Source of the DNA: Thunnus maccoyii
Lineage: Eukaryota > Chordata > Actinopteri > Scombriformes > Scombridae
Direction of reading: 5' to 3'
DNA length: 64,000 bases
NCBI RefSeq assembly: GCF_910596095.1
Contig: NC_056554.1
Coordinates: 8,414,001 to 8,478,000, forward strand
Shown: piece after piece, positions 1 to 12,523 of the stretch
Position numbering within the stretch: the first letter of the stretch is position 1
How the letters are laid out: each line of letters begins with the position of its first letter
Position numbers and translations under genes: made by a program
Notes under the pieces: model-generated
The model's input: only the letters and a program-made list of their open reading frames with translations
Told to the model about the DNA's origin: nothing
The model's database searches: none

Positions 1-1303
1 CTGTTGCTGATAAGTTGTTCTACTTTCAAACATGTCCATTTCTCTGTTAATGACTCTTAGCAGCAGGTTGCATCTTGTGTGTGTGTGTGTGTGCACAAGC
101 GCGCCTCTGTGTGTGTGTGTGTGTACACAAGTGTCAACATCACACCTGATTTCATATCTGCAAAGTACACTTGTGATAATGATGACTTATTAGAAGAAGG
201 AACCTTTCTACCATGCAGGATTTTGATGACACACACACACACACGCACGCAAACACACGCCTAGCATGTAATTCTGTTATAAATCCAAGATGAGGGTTTT
301 CCAAATGACACAGGCCTGCAGTTAAAGCCTATCAGTCAACAGCTCGGTTAATCATTGATGGCCTACTTTCTACATGGAGAAGACTAGAGAATGGCCCTGC
401 ACTCTGCCTCAGAAAACCCCAAACACACACACAGACACACACACATAATTATTATGGTCAATGACACGGGCAGGCACATGCCAGCGTTGCCAGACACGCT
501 GCTAAAGAAATACGCGGAAGAAAGAGCTCAACTCAAGCAGGGAAAATAATTAAAACCTTTTGCGTTGACATGATTTAAAAGAGTCTCACGGTCAAATACC
601 AAAACAAACATGTTAACTGAGTTCTTAAAAATGATCAAGGTGACAATTGAAAGTGTGATTTGCAGCTCAAGGTGCACTCAATGCTCCTAAATCACCTCCA
701 GGAGGGGGCAACCCCTACTGATTCCCACTCAAGACAGGTGCTTTCTCCTCTAATCCACTGAGGGAGGGAAAGGTACAGAAAAGGAAAGAAAGAGAGGAGG
801 AAAAGGGAGGAGAAAAAGGGGGTGTTAAGAGGGCTGAACCTGAGCCTGAGGAAAACCGGCTTGACAAGAATTCAGCACAACACAACACATACATTCAAGC
901 CCTGCTGCCTTCTGGCAACTATGGGGGAATTTTCTACTTGAGTATCTGATTAAAACACACACGCACAGATAGTGGTCTTCTGTGTTCAGGGAAGGATTGT
1001 GAGGCTGTGCACACACCTGCACTTTACATACACACCTTATCTGACTCTGTATATCTCTAATACACACGCTAACACACACACACACACATACACACATCAG
1101 TCTCGTGTGTCACTTCACAACAGTGGGCCTACTGTCAAAACCAGGCTGTCATGTTGTCTAGTTGATCCCATCAGAAGGAAGGAGTCTTATCTAAGTTATC
1201 TGTCATTTACCTCCACACAACATTCCGATTTATTTCACTTCATGGCTTTAATAGCGACAATGCTGTCAGGGCAGAAAGCAGATGTCAAACATTTCATTCT
1301 CAC
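1..1303 (-). other. plcb3: plcb3 intron 1 (partial)
   Basis: This is intronic sequence downstream of the plcb3 exon 1 donor. It holds several short CA/GT tracts (about 79-124, 230-245, 1072-1090) and a purine-rich stretch at 770-830. A G-rich block at 695-712 resembles a CTCF core. No second coding exon is visible. Confidence 0.6.
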
Positions 1304-1402
1304 CTCGTCCCATTTGATGAATTTGCCCCCCTTCTTCAGCGCTTCGTGGACGGACACGGGTTTGAGCTGCAGCGCGTGGACTCCCGGCTTGGCCCCGGCC
1401 AT
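1304..1402 (-). CDS. plcb3: plcb3 first coding exon (phospholipase C beta, N-terminus)
   Basis: This exon encodes the first 33 residues of a phospholipase C beta, the Gq-activated membrane enzyme that hydrolyses PIP2 to IP3 and diacylglycerol. The minus-strand reading frame starts [16 protein letters not shown] and ends KFIKWDE, then meets a GTGAG donor just below 1304 in phase 0. The [12 protein letters not shown] start and KF(I/V)KWD end are typical of the PLC-beta PH-domain N-terminus. On sequence alone PLCB1 and PLCB3 are hard to separate. I chose plcb3 because the neighbouring divergent gene is ppp1r14b, the human neighbour of PLCB3 at 11q13. The remaining exons lie beyond position 1. 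The ATG at 1402-1400 is the first in this frame in a GC-rich exon. Family identity is seen directly; the paralogue is inferred from neighbourhood. Confidence 0.86.
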
Positions 1403-1735
1403 GTCGAGGGACTCCCTGTCCGGGTGCCAACGCCTAAACCCCGGCTACGGCGAGCTGCACTCCTCGGAAGGCACAAAACAGCTCTTCCTTCCTCCACTTC
1501 CACCCCGGAGCTTCTCTTCTTTTCCGGGGAGAGTGTTAATTGAAAGGACGAGGGGACAAGAAGTTTTTCTCAAAACTTCCACCAAAAGTTAGTGAACCTC
1601 GCTGCGAGTTTGGAGAAATAACATGAGGAGTGAAATCCAGAGAGAGAAAGACGGGACTTTGCTGTTTCAGCGCGCACCGCCGCTGTCTTGTCCGCGTCCA
1701 CGCAACGCGGTGGCGCGCCTATAATTCCTCTTTTT
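1403..1735 (-). promoter_or_regulatory. plcb3: plcb3 5'UTR and promoter region
   Basis: The GC- and CpG-rich block immediately upstream of the plcb3 ATG (for example the CpG cluster near 1670-1720) fits a CpG-island type promoter plus 5'UTR. No clear TATA box is seen on the minus strand. The transcription start cannot be placed from sequence alone. Confidence 0.5.
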
Positions 1736-2317
1736 TATTATAGGCTTTGATTCATTTGATTTTGTTTATTTATGCAGAATCCTTTAATCGCGCACTTGAG
1801 CCCGCCGAGAGATCCTTTCCTTCCTTCCTCCCATCTGGTCGACCCCTCACTTCTCTCCTCTCCTCTCGCCCTCTTGCTCCTCTACCAACTTTCTCTGCTT
1901 CCTCTCTCTCTTGTCGCCTCCGACGCGTTTCTTCTTTTCTCCTCCTCCTCTCCTCCCTGCATGTTTTCTGTGAAAAAAAAGGGAGACGATTTTGAGAGGA
2001 GAGAGTGAGGGAGAGGGACAGAGTCAGATATGAGAAATGAGAGAGCGGAGGGGGAGTCAGGGAGAGTTTGTCTAAAAGGGGTGTGTTTTAATTCAGTTCT
2101 ACTGCCTGCTTGTCTCCTAAAATTTACAGTTTGTATACATCAAAAGTGATATGAACATAATAGACTGTGTGCTCAATGAACATGAGGTTTTCTTTTTCTG
2201 AAATAATGCTCATTTCTCCCTGCAGGCCATTTTTTGGGGATCATCACTACAACTTTTTTTATTTACTTCATCTCTACTCGATATTTCTCCAAATGCAGTC
2301 AAACTGTCTGCTGGAAC

Positions 2318-2707
2318 TTAAAGGTGTACTCCAGTGATTTAACATTGCACATCCATAAAGTTGGGGGACTTGTGAGAAACAGAAGCATCGCCAAAATCTA
2401 AGCAGCCAAAACTGAGATATCCTGACATTTAGTTTCAAAAATGCCAGATCCTGCACTTCTCACAATACAGCTCTACAGCTTTCATTAAACTCTCTTGAAT
2501 TCCTTCATTTTTCATGTTAACACAGGCTCTGTTGAAAAAAAAAAAAAGAAAGCCAAGATAACCCTGATGACATCACTGGGGTTATTTTATCAAAGCTCCC
2601 TACAGAACCAAAACAGCCTTCAGACCACAACTGTTTTCACAGACTGAGTGCTTCTCATGAAGACTAAACTGACCATGATGTGTAAAATTGGTGGAGTGCT
2701 TCTTTAA
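2318..2707. mobile_element. MITE-like element with TTAA ends (copy type A)
   Basis: The 390-bp segment starts TTAAAGGTGTACTCCAG, and the reverse complement of its right end is TTAAAGAAGCACTCCA, an imperfect terminal inverted repeat. TTAA tetranucleotides lie exactly at both ends, as expected for TTAA-targeting (piggyBac-like) non-autonomous elements. There is no coding capacity. The interior resembles a short repeat I associate with teleost genomes. Superfamily assignment is inference. Confidence 0.6.
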
Positions 2708-3530
2708 TGAGCCCTTGACTGTGAAAGTGAATCAAAATGGAGCTACCAGCCTGTGATAAATTATAGCACAATGATTTATAAAGATGTAAATCCATACTTT
2801 AAAAAAAAATAGATTATACATCCTCATATAAGCAATTTCATAGCGTAGACCAGAGGAAGGCAAATCCGTCTCTGCAGCAAAAATATTTGGCCCTCTGATG
2901 AAAGTTTTGACTTTCATAGTTTACATGAAAACTTTTACATAATCATAATCTACTGTAGATAACAGGCTCCTGTAAACCCCAATTATTGTAATGTAACCTA
3001 ATACTGCCCCCACATGAGGAAAGGCATTAAAAACATGGTTGTACCACATTATTTGAACAGTGAATGGTGCTGAAATTAACTCTAATAAACCTACCAGAAA
3101 TGAAAGTTTAATGTGTGACTTCCACAACTTTAGCCCATGTGACTGTTCTTCACAAACACAAATGGTTGTCAAATAGAAACAGTTTGTTGACGCCATTTTC
3201 CCCCTCAGATACAGTCCTTAAAAGTGTTATAAATCCTTTTTATTCTAAAATGAATAAAAATACATACACAAAAAATATAGGCCTGCACTTCCACTGCACC
3301 AGTTAACGGGCCCTGCGATGAAAAATCCTGAAAAAATTGGCTTATGGTTGAATGTAGCAGCTGATTCCTGGTGTATATGGTGTTTCCTGATTTGGGGGTT
3401 AGTCAGGAACCTCCAAGAGATCCCCAAAATAAATCTGAAGGGGTTACAAGATGACTGAAGGAATAAGAAAGAAAAAAAAGTTAAGGAGGAGAGCATCTAA
3501 AAATCCTTAAAATACATAAATGCTAAAAAT

Positions 3531-3754
3531 GAAGCTACCACCAGCAGCCAGTTAGCTTAGTTTAGCATCATGAGCCAGGAAGACTGGCTAGCTTGGATGA
3601 AACAAACAATATGTTAATTATATGTTATTTATTAGTATTTATTAGCGAGCTTTAGAGGTGCTGGTAGGCAGATTTTTTACCTTTCGATAAAGCCAAGCTA
3701 ACTGTTTCTAATCTTTATGCTAAGCTAAGCTAACTGCCTGCTGGTTCAAGCTTC
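3531..3754. repeat. Dispersed repeat with 36-bp terminal inverted repeats
   Basis: The left end (GAAGCTACCACCAGCAGCCA onward, 3531-3567) is the near-perfect reverse complement of 3718-3754. The ends are rich in TTAGCTTAG units, and the element is about 224 bp and non-coding. It resembles a TTAGCTTAGC-rich repeat I recall as abundant in fish. Confidence 0.6.
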
Positions 3755-4883
3755 TCAAGAAAGTGGACAAGCATATTTTCCGAGATATCAAACCATTTCT
3801 GAGAAAACACAAGCCAAAATAGTCAGTAACCACTGACACAGGAAGAACAAAAAAATGATGTAATGATGTAATGATGTGATGTCTATTTAATACTACAGGC
3901 AGAGATAAATGCATATATGAATATTAGAGTTATTTCCTGTTTATTGAATTTCACTGCAGGAGCAAAAGTATAATTAAAGGGCTATTTTACTATAATAACC
4001 TTTGCCCTTAATTGCTTTAAATGGGTGTTGACAGTGACAGAGTGCTTGTGGGAATTATTGGTCAGTGGCCTAATATCACTGAAAACATGGTTACATTAAT
4101 CACAGTTATTATTATTAGTCATTATTCACAGTAATCAGATCACATTGGAGATAGTAATGGAGATAAGGTTCTTACTCAGGCAGTCAAGGTCATGGATATA
4201 TTTTATAAATGATTGCATTAAATCTGCGTTATATAAACAGGAAACAATAAAGGAGTCGGGGGTAAGGTAATTTAAACCACTGAAAGTCATCAGGTAACTT
4301 TCCCCTGCCTCCTCCAGCTCAGTGGCAGCCTATCATGTTTTAAGAAGCGTGAGAGCAAACGAGGCTGCACAGTTACAGTCCAATCCCGTCCAAATCCTGC
4401 TGCCAAGCAACATTACAACTTGGACTTCTCATAAAAAAAAAAAATGCAACAGAGCAACAGATTTTTTTGGCAACCGTTGCCATTCTCCAACTCCCTAACT
4501 ACACCCGGCAGGAATGTCTGCTATGCTGTAGCCTGCTGACTGACTGACTGACTGCCGGCGTGTTTGTGCTGAGTGTTTTTCCTTTACCAAACCGTGGTGA
4601 GGAAGAGGAAATCCAAAAACTGTCCACAAGAATCAATCAGAAACAATTTATTGTGAACATGCAACTCCACATTTGTGTGGAGAAACTGCCGGAGTCAATG
4701 TTACATGAACCTGAGTAGGTGCACACATCTAGTACGAGATACATTGTTTAACAATTCAGCAGCTAGACAGACTGGCATTGGTGTGTGTTTGTGTGTCCTT
4801 GTCTGTGGGTATATCTGAACTGAGTGTGTGTGAACTGGGGCAGTAACTGAGTCCAGGCAGAATTGTTGATTAATCTGATCTTG

Positions 4884-4888
4884 AACCA

Positions 4889-4928
<40 letters not shown>

Positions 4929-4946
4929 ACAAACACACACACACAT
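4884..4946. repeat. (CA)n microsatellite
   Basis: Interrupted CA dinucleotide run with a few CAAA units. Long in-frame TH or CV peptides read from it are artefacts. Confidence 0.9.
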
Positions 4947-5589
4947 ACACATGACCTCTCAGATGACCACAAACAAAAACAAGATGGACACATGCATATG
5001 CATTCTTTCAACAGCACAGCACACATGCAGGGATATTGTGTTTCTCTGGCACATAACAAGATGCACGCACACTTGCGCGCGCACACACGCTCTCCTCTCT
5101 CCTGTCTCGTAAGCATAAACACAAATGAATTTCTTTTTTAGGCAAACGCTGTTGTGCAGAACGCTGCATTTGAAGTGCAGCCACCTGTGGTGTCAATAGA
5201 CTGCCTCCTCCTCCCTCCGTTTCTTCCTGTTCTCCCCCTCTTCTCACAAATACATTCTCTCTTTCCTCATGTCATGTCTCGCTCTCTCATTCTAACAGGT
5301 GTCCAGCTCCCATTGGTCACTGGGACATGCTGTGCTGTACATGGCGCTCATCTGAATAAATAAGGAATCGGGCAACAAAACATTTTAAGTTCTGTAACAA
5401 GAGTGAGCAGACTGTTTGTCTGTTTTTCTCTCTTCTCATAACTTTTTGAGTGAGTGAGAAATGTTCTCAGAACAGAACCAAGAATTAGAAATATTTCTGG
5501 TGGTGAGGTTGCTTTGGCCCTGTTCTCTGGAACGAAACACCTTATGACCTCTCACTACTGTGTCCATTTTAAAAGTGTGTCTTTGTATG

Positions 5590-6050
5590 ACTTCATAGAT
5601 CCCCTGACTTTTATATCTACCAGCAGGTCATCCAGTGAAATGTCTCAACATCCACAAGATGAATTGGTACAACATTTCGCACAGACATTTATAGTTCCCA
5701 GATGATGTATTTTAGTTGCTCCAGCACCACCATGAGGTTGACATTTGGGGTTTTGAGTGAATTCAGATCTCAACAGGTACTTTATCGGGTGAGTTGTTAA
5801 TATTTCAGCTTTGCCAATTCTTTAGCTAATGCCAAATATCTACAAAACTCATGACATTGCCTCAGCTGTTCTTCCCTTTTGGTGCTGATTAGTGAATGTA
5901 GGCTAAACTAAAACAGTAAAAATGTCAGCATTAAACCTGCTAATCATTAGCATGTTAGGATTGTCATTGTGAGTATTTTGCCATGCTGACATTAACATTC
6001 AGCTCAAAGCATTACTGTGTCTATGAGTAGTCTCATTGAGCCGCTGTAGA
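5590..6050. repeat. Dispersed non-coding repeat, copy 1
   Basis: The block shares ordered motifs with 27175-27345 in the same orientation: a CCCCTGACTTTT motif, a GTCATTGTGAG motif preceded by a TTAGCA-type motif, and a stretch near ACAGACATTTATAGTTCCCAGATGATG. It is diverged and non-coding, and looks like a teleost interspersed repeat. Confidence 0.5.
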
Positions 6051-6544
6051 CGTCTTGGTTTTTTTTTTCTTGTTGTTGTATATTCTTGTACTGTATTTGT
6101 TGTGATCTTCTGCCTGCGTTGCTTGTTGCTCGGTGCATTTTAACATATCCGGCCTTGCATTTCTCACACAGCTGCTGTGTCACACAATGAAGGGGATAAA
6201 ACTGACAGGCAAGATGGAGCAAAAGGAGACAAACAGGAAATAGAAGTATCATTTAGTACAAGAGATACAAAAAAAAAAAGGGGGGGATTTAGAGGGAGAT
6301 AGAGCGGAATGAAAGCGAAACAATTTCATGAGAACCTCATGAGAAATGTAACTGAAGTGAGTGAGAGATCTAATCATAGTCAGACTGTTCTTTTTCTTAT
6401 GTATTCAGCGCAACAAGGAAGAGAGGAAGATATTTAAACTTTCCTGCTGATTTCCATCTCTGTTTCACACAGTGATATATGGTACTGTAGAAAGAGAGTA
6501 AATAGGACAGAAAGAAGGAGAGGAAGAAAGGTAGAAGGGAATAA

Positions 6545-6610
6545 AGAGAGAAGGAAAGAAAGAAAGAAAGAACGAAAGAAAGAAAAAAGAAAGAAAGAAA
6601 GAATGATAGA
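6545..6610. repeat. (GAAA)n-like purine tract
   Basis: Imperfect GAAA tandem array. The serine/leucine/phenylalanine-rich minus-strand frame over it is a low-complexity artefact. Confidence 0.85.
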
Positions 6611-8935
6611 AATAATGATAGAAAGAATGATAGAAAAGATACAGGGAAGTAGGAAGGGGTGAATAAGAGTAGGCGGTCAGATAATGACTTGTTGATAAAG
6701 AGGGTTATAAAAAGAGACAAAAGGGGGGGAAACAGAGGTTAAAAATGGAACAAAGTGAGGGATAGATACACATGGAAAAGATGTTGTGGAGAAAGGGAAG
6801 ACCCCCAACCAGTCCTCTCTCTCTCTCTCTCTCTCTCTGTCTAGTAACAGCCAGATCTTTCTCCCCAACGCAAAGCCAAGGACTCACAAAGACACATTGT
6901 ATACAGACACACAGGCAGATTCTGTCTCTCCACACACTGACCAATCCCCGACACACACATAGGCTTGCACACAGAAACACACACAAGCATGTAAGCCTAC
7001 ATTATGTGCGTGCACGATCACAAACTTTAATAGGAAAGGCCTGACTCAGTCAACAGTAGCAATAAAAACTCGATCAGATTACTCTCCACAGCGATGCAGA
7101 GATTTTGGCCTGATGTAGCCTAGACGACTGCTCACTGGAGACTGGTCTCCATAACATCGCAGGGTTATTATTGATGTGTTTCTGGAGAAAAGCTGTCATG
7201 TGGGTGTGTAGGCGAAGTGCTGATTACAGTTTTTTTTTTCCCCCCCAGATGAGTAATTCACACACAATGCAGACAGATATAACCAAGACGAACCAAGTGA
7301 CAGCACCTTTCATCACAGCCAATCTGTCATGGTTAGTTTAGCAGCAGCTGTCAATCACTTCCCCTACATCCTCAAAATCCTCCACATGGGGAACTGAATC
7401 CTAGTTATCCATTCATTTTTTCTCTTCTACGTCATCGTTGCTCCTACACGGCTGCTATGTGATCCAGTGCTGCTATCTAGTGGCTGCTTGGCAACACTTC
7501 CCTCCCCTCTGTCCAGCGCTGGCTCGGTTGTGCAACAGTTAGGAATGTGGGCGCACAAGTTTCAGCTCTGATTCACTTCCCTGTTTTGAGAATACTGGAG
7601 GTGTAGCCTGTCTGTATGTGCACACCTGTCTGTCACAACAATCTGCACTGCCCGTGAGTTTATTTGCACAAATGAATCAAGGTTAAGAGCACTTTTTTTT
7701 TTCTTCGAGGGAACGCAATCATGCAGATAGAGAGACTGATTGAGCAAACACAGCCTACACATTGAGCAAATACAGCCTACACATTGCCACCCAGATTAGT
7801 GAGTGAAGAAAATATCATACTAAAGATTAAATCATTGGAAAATGACACATGGGCCATTTAATCATAAATTCTGCGATATCACTACACATAAAACATTACA
7901 GCAACATCTATATTAACCCAAACTATCTAAAGGTCAGAAGATTACAGGCAAAATGCCAAATTATCATGAATCTTACAATGATATATTTATTAAACATTAC
8001 AGCACCATCCATATGGCACCAAAGTAGAAAATGACAAAGCGGCCAATTCCTAATAAATCTTCACAGCAAAAATTTATATCATTTAGAGTATAAAACATGT
8101 TAGAAAAGACCACTACTCTTCATATATACGTATATTTTTCCATACAAAAGCCACACTGTCCAAGGAATAAGAGAGAAATTAAATATAGGCATAAGAATAC
8201 AAGCACAACAGGACAGGCTTTCCTCTGACACACCTGTCACATATTCAGGCGTGCAGAAACTTTATTAGTTTTTATGCGGACAGATAGACTTCATAAATCA
8301 CATTGTTGCTGAATTAATTTTGTTTGTTTCATCTATCACATGCTACATGTCAATTAATACTTGAAGAAATTCCACTCAGACAGAAATGCACAATTTTTAG
8401 TGCAACAAATTGTGTTGGTGAAGAGCTCTGGAAACTCTGACTAGATGACTCTGACCTCCCTGTGGAGAAAGGAAAGAGGAACAAGACTGGTTCTACAATA
8501 TAAGTAAAGTAGAACCTTATTCTATCCTCTGGCAGGGAAGTTCAATGAACAGAAACTGATTTTTTTTTAGCACACAGTGGACACAAATGCACTTTGAATG
8601 CCCCAAAATGCCTCCTTCAAGTGTCCTTTCTCTGTATCATCTAACAAAGCTTGCAACGCAGGGGCTCGACAGCTCCCTCCAGTGGATGGATGACTTCTTT
8701 AACCTCTGTCTTCTTGGAGAGATGTCTGCATTTCTTAGAGCAGCTCTCTAAATGAAGCTCGAGCTGTCCATGCAAATACATAAATAAAAAGTAGGCTAAA
8801 TCTGGTTTAGCTGGAAGTGGTGAAAGTTATCTACGGTCACACTATAGAGGAGGAAGTAGAAAGTGAGAGTGCTAAATGTGTCTCTTCCCCAAATGTTCTC
8901 ATTGTACATGTCTCGGTAGTGATCAGCTTGTCTGG

Positions 8936-9376
8936 CAGTGGTAGAAAGTAACTAAAGACATTTACTCAAGGACTTAAGTATATATTTGACGTACTTTATT
9001 TGAGTATTTCCATTTTGTGTAACTTTATACTTCTTCTCCACTGTAATTCAAAGGACAATATTGCACTTTTTACTCCACTACATTTATTTAACAACTGTAG
9101 TGACTTTATACATTAAGATTTTACATACACAGACATATAGACGTACTATATATATTAAACTACCCAACAGTGTATGAAAGACCACCTCAACCAACTACAA
9201 CAGTAGTAGCTCATTATACATAATTGCAACAGTAATAATAATCTAATATGCACAATACTTAGATTTGACTCTAAATACAGTTTGCTGATAATATTTACAC
9301 GCTTTTACTCGAATGACAGTTTTATATTGAAGTATTGCTACTTTCACGTATAAGGATCTGAAAACTTCATCCACTG
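8936..9376. mobile_element. hAT-like MITE
   Basis: The 441-bp element begins CAGTGGTAGAAAGTAAC, and its right end read in reverse complement is CAGTGGATGAAGTTTT. The CAGTGGT(G)GAAAGTAAC start and the internal TTCTACTCCACTACATTT-like text match a repeat I recall as very common in teleosts. The 8-bp flanks (TTGTCTGG and TTGTGTTT) are only half alike, so the target duplication has decayed. Superfamily is inferred from the CA..TG-type TIR and the 8-bp flank spacing. Confidence 0.62.
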
Positions 9377-11998
9377 TTGTGTTTTCAGCTGCACAGAATC
9401 GAAATCCATGCTTTTTGTTTCAAGTTTTTTGGATGCTTTGGGGAAGGTTTTTTTGTTTGGGGTTTTTTTTGTTTTTTTCCTCTGAAGTTGTGTACTTGCA
9501 CAATCTTGAAACTTTACTGAAGTTAAATGTGGGAGCTCCTGACCAGATTCCAATGACCAATGACCTATGGACTATTTACTGCTTTATGAGTCAGTTACAG
9601 AAGTACATTGTTATGCAACAGCAGATCTGTCTCATGTATGGGCTTCCCATGGTGCTTAAGCTCCGGTTAGCGATTGAAGTTATACCATCATGCAACACAC
9701 AAGTAACAATGTCCACTCTTTATTCTCAATAAGCTCAGTTGTATGGCTATTTGCAAGCTTGAGGGTCTACGTGAGATTAAATGAGCTCATGACATTTTCT
9801 CACGTACCATACCATATTATGTTATATACACTGGCTGAGTTCCTTACCTCCATGTTTTGAACACTCTTCTAGGCCACCGCTGTTTTTTAATATTACATGC
9901 TAACATTATGCTGACCTTCTTCTCCAGAGGTATGTGTCTGTCTGACATGAGGATGAAAGACCCAAACATCAGTGATAGCTCATACAAGTCCATGTAGCTG
10001 GTACACTCATGCAGATAGTTTTTTTTTAAAACAGTCTGCATATACATTTTATTCTTTTACCTGGTAACGCTTTAAGTTTATAATAAGTATTCTTATGTGT
10101 GAGTATTTTTATAAGCAAGCATGCATGAATGTTTAAGTTAGGGTGTGTGTGTGTGTGTGTGTGTGAGTGTGTGTTGGTGTCTGTGCTTACTCAACTGTAA
10201 GTTTCAGACATGCTCACTGAATAATTCAGTTTTTTATGTCTTGTTGCCATGGCGGTCTGTGAAATGGTTGCTTGGGCCGGTATGACACGCACACACCAAT
10301 ATCACACACACGGACACACACACACACACACACACACAGACATACACACCAATATGAGCATGTTGACAGATGTGAACACCCCCATACACACTCCAAAGGA
10401 GGGAGAGAAATCGACATTATGAATTCGCCCTCCCTCTCTTTACCTCCCCCCATCACTTCACACTCTATTATTATTAAAACTCTTGTTATTAAGCAGCCTA
10501 GCTAGGGGGTGGGGTTCCCTGCTGTTAGCACACAATGGACAGACTGTGAAAAAATGTGACTGGTTTCCTGTTAATGGAACACCTTCAGTTGTTTTATCTC
10601 TGTCGTAGCCTGTAGAGGAAGCATAAAAGTTAAAGTGGATCCCAAACTAGAAAAGCCAGCAGCTTTCCAGTAGTGTGTAACCTCAGAGGATGGTGCAACC
10701 ATGGCATACATACAACATTTTTGTACATTGTGAAATATAAGCTCATCTTTTCACAAGCTGTGAAATCTAGGTGTGAAATTAAATCGGTATACATTTCACA
10801 CGTTCCAACGGAGACGTTTTTACTGTTGTGAACTAGTCAGATGAGTATTCAAATACGGATGTTTGAAGCAGTTAGACCCCTGGGCAAACTGGTAATTTGT
10901 GTAAATACTGTGCAAGGACAAAGTGCTGCATGATGCACTGCAGTTTAGTAGGTATTTAGCACACAATGGTTTGCCTCTGGCAGGCTAATGGTGCACACAA
11001 TGACAAATAACAGGCCATTTGAAAAGTCAGAAAAGTTTTTCAAGGGTTAGGCAATTGAATAGGTCACTATGGACAATGGGTGTTTTGAAGTGGGGGTTAG
11101 AAAGCGTGCACAGACAGAATGAAATGTGTCTTTGATGTTCATATTTGATGATGTTTTGGCAATAGAGCATATTCTTCTTGTGTGAAGTGAGTTTAACCGT
11201 GTTAAAATGAGAACAGTGGGCTTCAGGGGCTCACATTTGAAAGTTAAAGATCCCCTCCAGACATGTTTTAAGATGTATGAATGCTTTACTTTGAATAATA
11301 ATGTGTGTCTGATGTGGGTTTTCTACCAAAAAAGTTCAATTATTTTGTTCAAATCCTTAAAATGACATCTCCTTCTCCCTCATTAAAACATCTGAATCTC
11401 TGAATATGTAAATACATTTCATTTCAGAAGTTTAATTGCTGGACACAAGATGTCTCCTTGTTCACTATAAAGTCCATTATCAGTTTTTGTGCACCGGAGG
11501 CTTTTAGTTTCCACATCACACTTGTGTAAATTGAATATTGGACCAGAATTAGCTTCCAGACTATTTGTGGTGTCACAAATCATGCTCGTAGGCCCACTTC
11601 TTAAAATTGGGGTTTAAATGAACACAGAGGAACTTAAATTACCGAAAATAAACTCTGCACATACATCATTCTGCACAGTGAAGCTCACACATCCAACTGT
11701 GGGAACAAGAAGAAACATTTTAAGTGGAGGGAGACTTAAAGGGAAAACAGGGGGTGGGGAACAGGATGTATGGGGACAGAAGGAGTAAAAAAGAGGCTGA
11801 ACGCTGTTTGAAAGTGGAAAAAAAATCAACATTTGTTTTTTCTTTTTTTTTCAGTCGCGCTACGTCTGATGCGCTCGAGTCCAGTCAGAGTGCGCGCACG
11901 CAGCTCTCGTGGGGACCGAGAGAAAGAGAGAGAGACGCGTGATTTCTCTTTGTACTGAATGAAGAGTTGAGGCCGGCTCCGCTACTGCCGTCTCTTTT

Positions 11999-12006
11999 TA
12001 TATAAG
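11999..12006 (+). promoter_or_regulatory. ppp1r14b: TATA box of ppp1r14b
   Basis: The core TATATAAG sits in a CpG-rich setting, 317 bp before the ppp1r14b start codon. Transcription would be expected to begin near 12030, giving a 5'UTR of about 290 nt. A three-codon upstream ORF (ATG at 12108, stop at 12117-12119) would fall in that leader. Confidence 0.6.
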
Positions 12007-12322
12007 CAGAGTTTGCATGCTGTAAATAGCCCAATAAGCCGGTTACACTTTACGTTTCACCGTATCCGTCGGTCTCTTGTTTTCTGGAGGCGACCCGACC
12101 ACTGCCAATGTCCCTTTGAGCGGTTCTGGACAACAAAAGCATCAGGTCCAACGTTGTTCTTCGGGGGATTTCAAGTCACACATTTCATCAGTCAGGATTT
12201 TTTCAGTGCGGGAAAGCGAACCCCCGCACGTCCACAGACCGCTTCGCCTCCTTTTCGTCGCCCCTTTCACACTTCCACACCTCCGGGGGGGGTTGGATTT
12301 TTTATTTCCATAGCGAGCGACC

Positions 12323-12523
12323 ATGGCTGCTGTAACAAGCCCGGAGACGAGCCCTCAACCCCGGGTATACTTCCAGACGCCGGCCGGCACCACGGAGGAA
12401 CCGGAGACACCCGTTCGGAAGCAGGGACGCGTTACCGTCAAATACGACCGTAAGGAGCTGAGGAAGAGACTGAACCTGGAGGAGTGGATTATCGACCAGC
12501 TAACGGACCTCTACGACTGTGAG
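12323..12523 (+). CDS. ppp1r14b: ppp1r14b exon 1 coding part
   Basis: The exon encodes residues 1-67, including the PP1 inhibitory segment with Thr38 (KQGRVTVKYD) and the first helix (RKRLNLEEWIIDQL). It ends DLYDCE at a GTAAAG donor in phase 0 and lies within a CpG-rich block. Confidence 0.93.

Larger units (their letters stand above)
1736..11998. other. Intergenic DNA between divergent plcb3 and ppp1r14b
   Basis: No convincing exon is seen. The stretch holds pyrimidine-rich DNA (1790-1960), MITE-like elements at 2318-2707, 3531-3754 and 8936-9376, a dispersed repeat at about 5590-6050, a GAAA tract near 6545-6610 and several CA/GT microsatellites. A 23-bp unit is tandemly duplicated at about 7738-7785 (both units end in agcctacacattg). 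Confidence 0.6.

Noticed and set aside
972-1592. 206-codon plus-strand frame over the plcb3 first exon
   Set aside because: It is antisense to the recognised plcb3 exon and includes CA-repeat-encoded peptide; there is no family resemblance.
4763-5122. Long frames rich in CV/TH (also at 35149-35787, 39099-39554, 29202-29588)
   Set aside because: They are driven by CA/GT microsatellites and have no codon bias or splice support.
12013-12453. 146-codon plus frame overlapping ppp1r14b exon 1
   Set aside because: It does not begin with ATG in this frame and is the out-of-frame shadow of the leader and exon 1 in GC-rich DNA.
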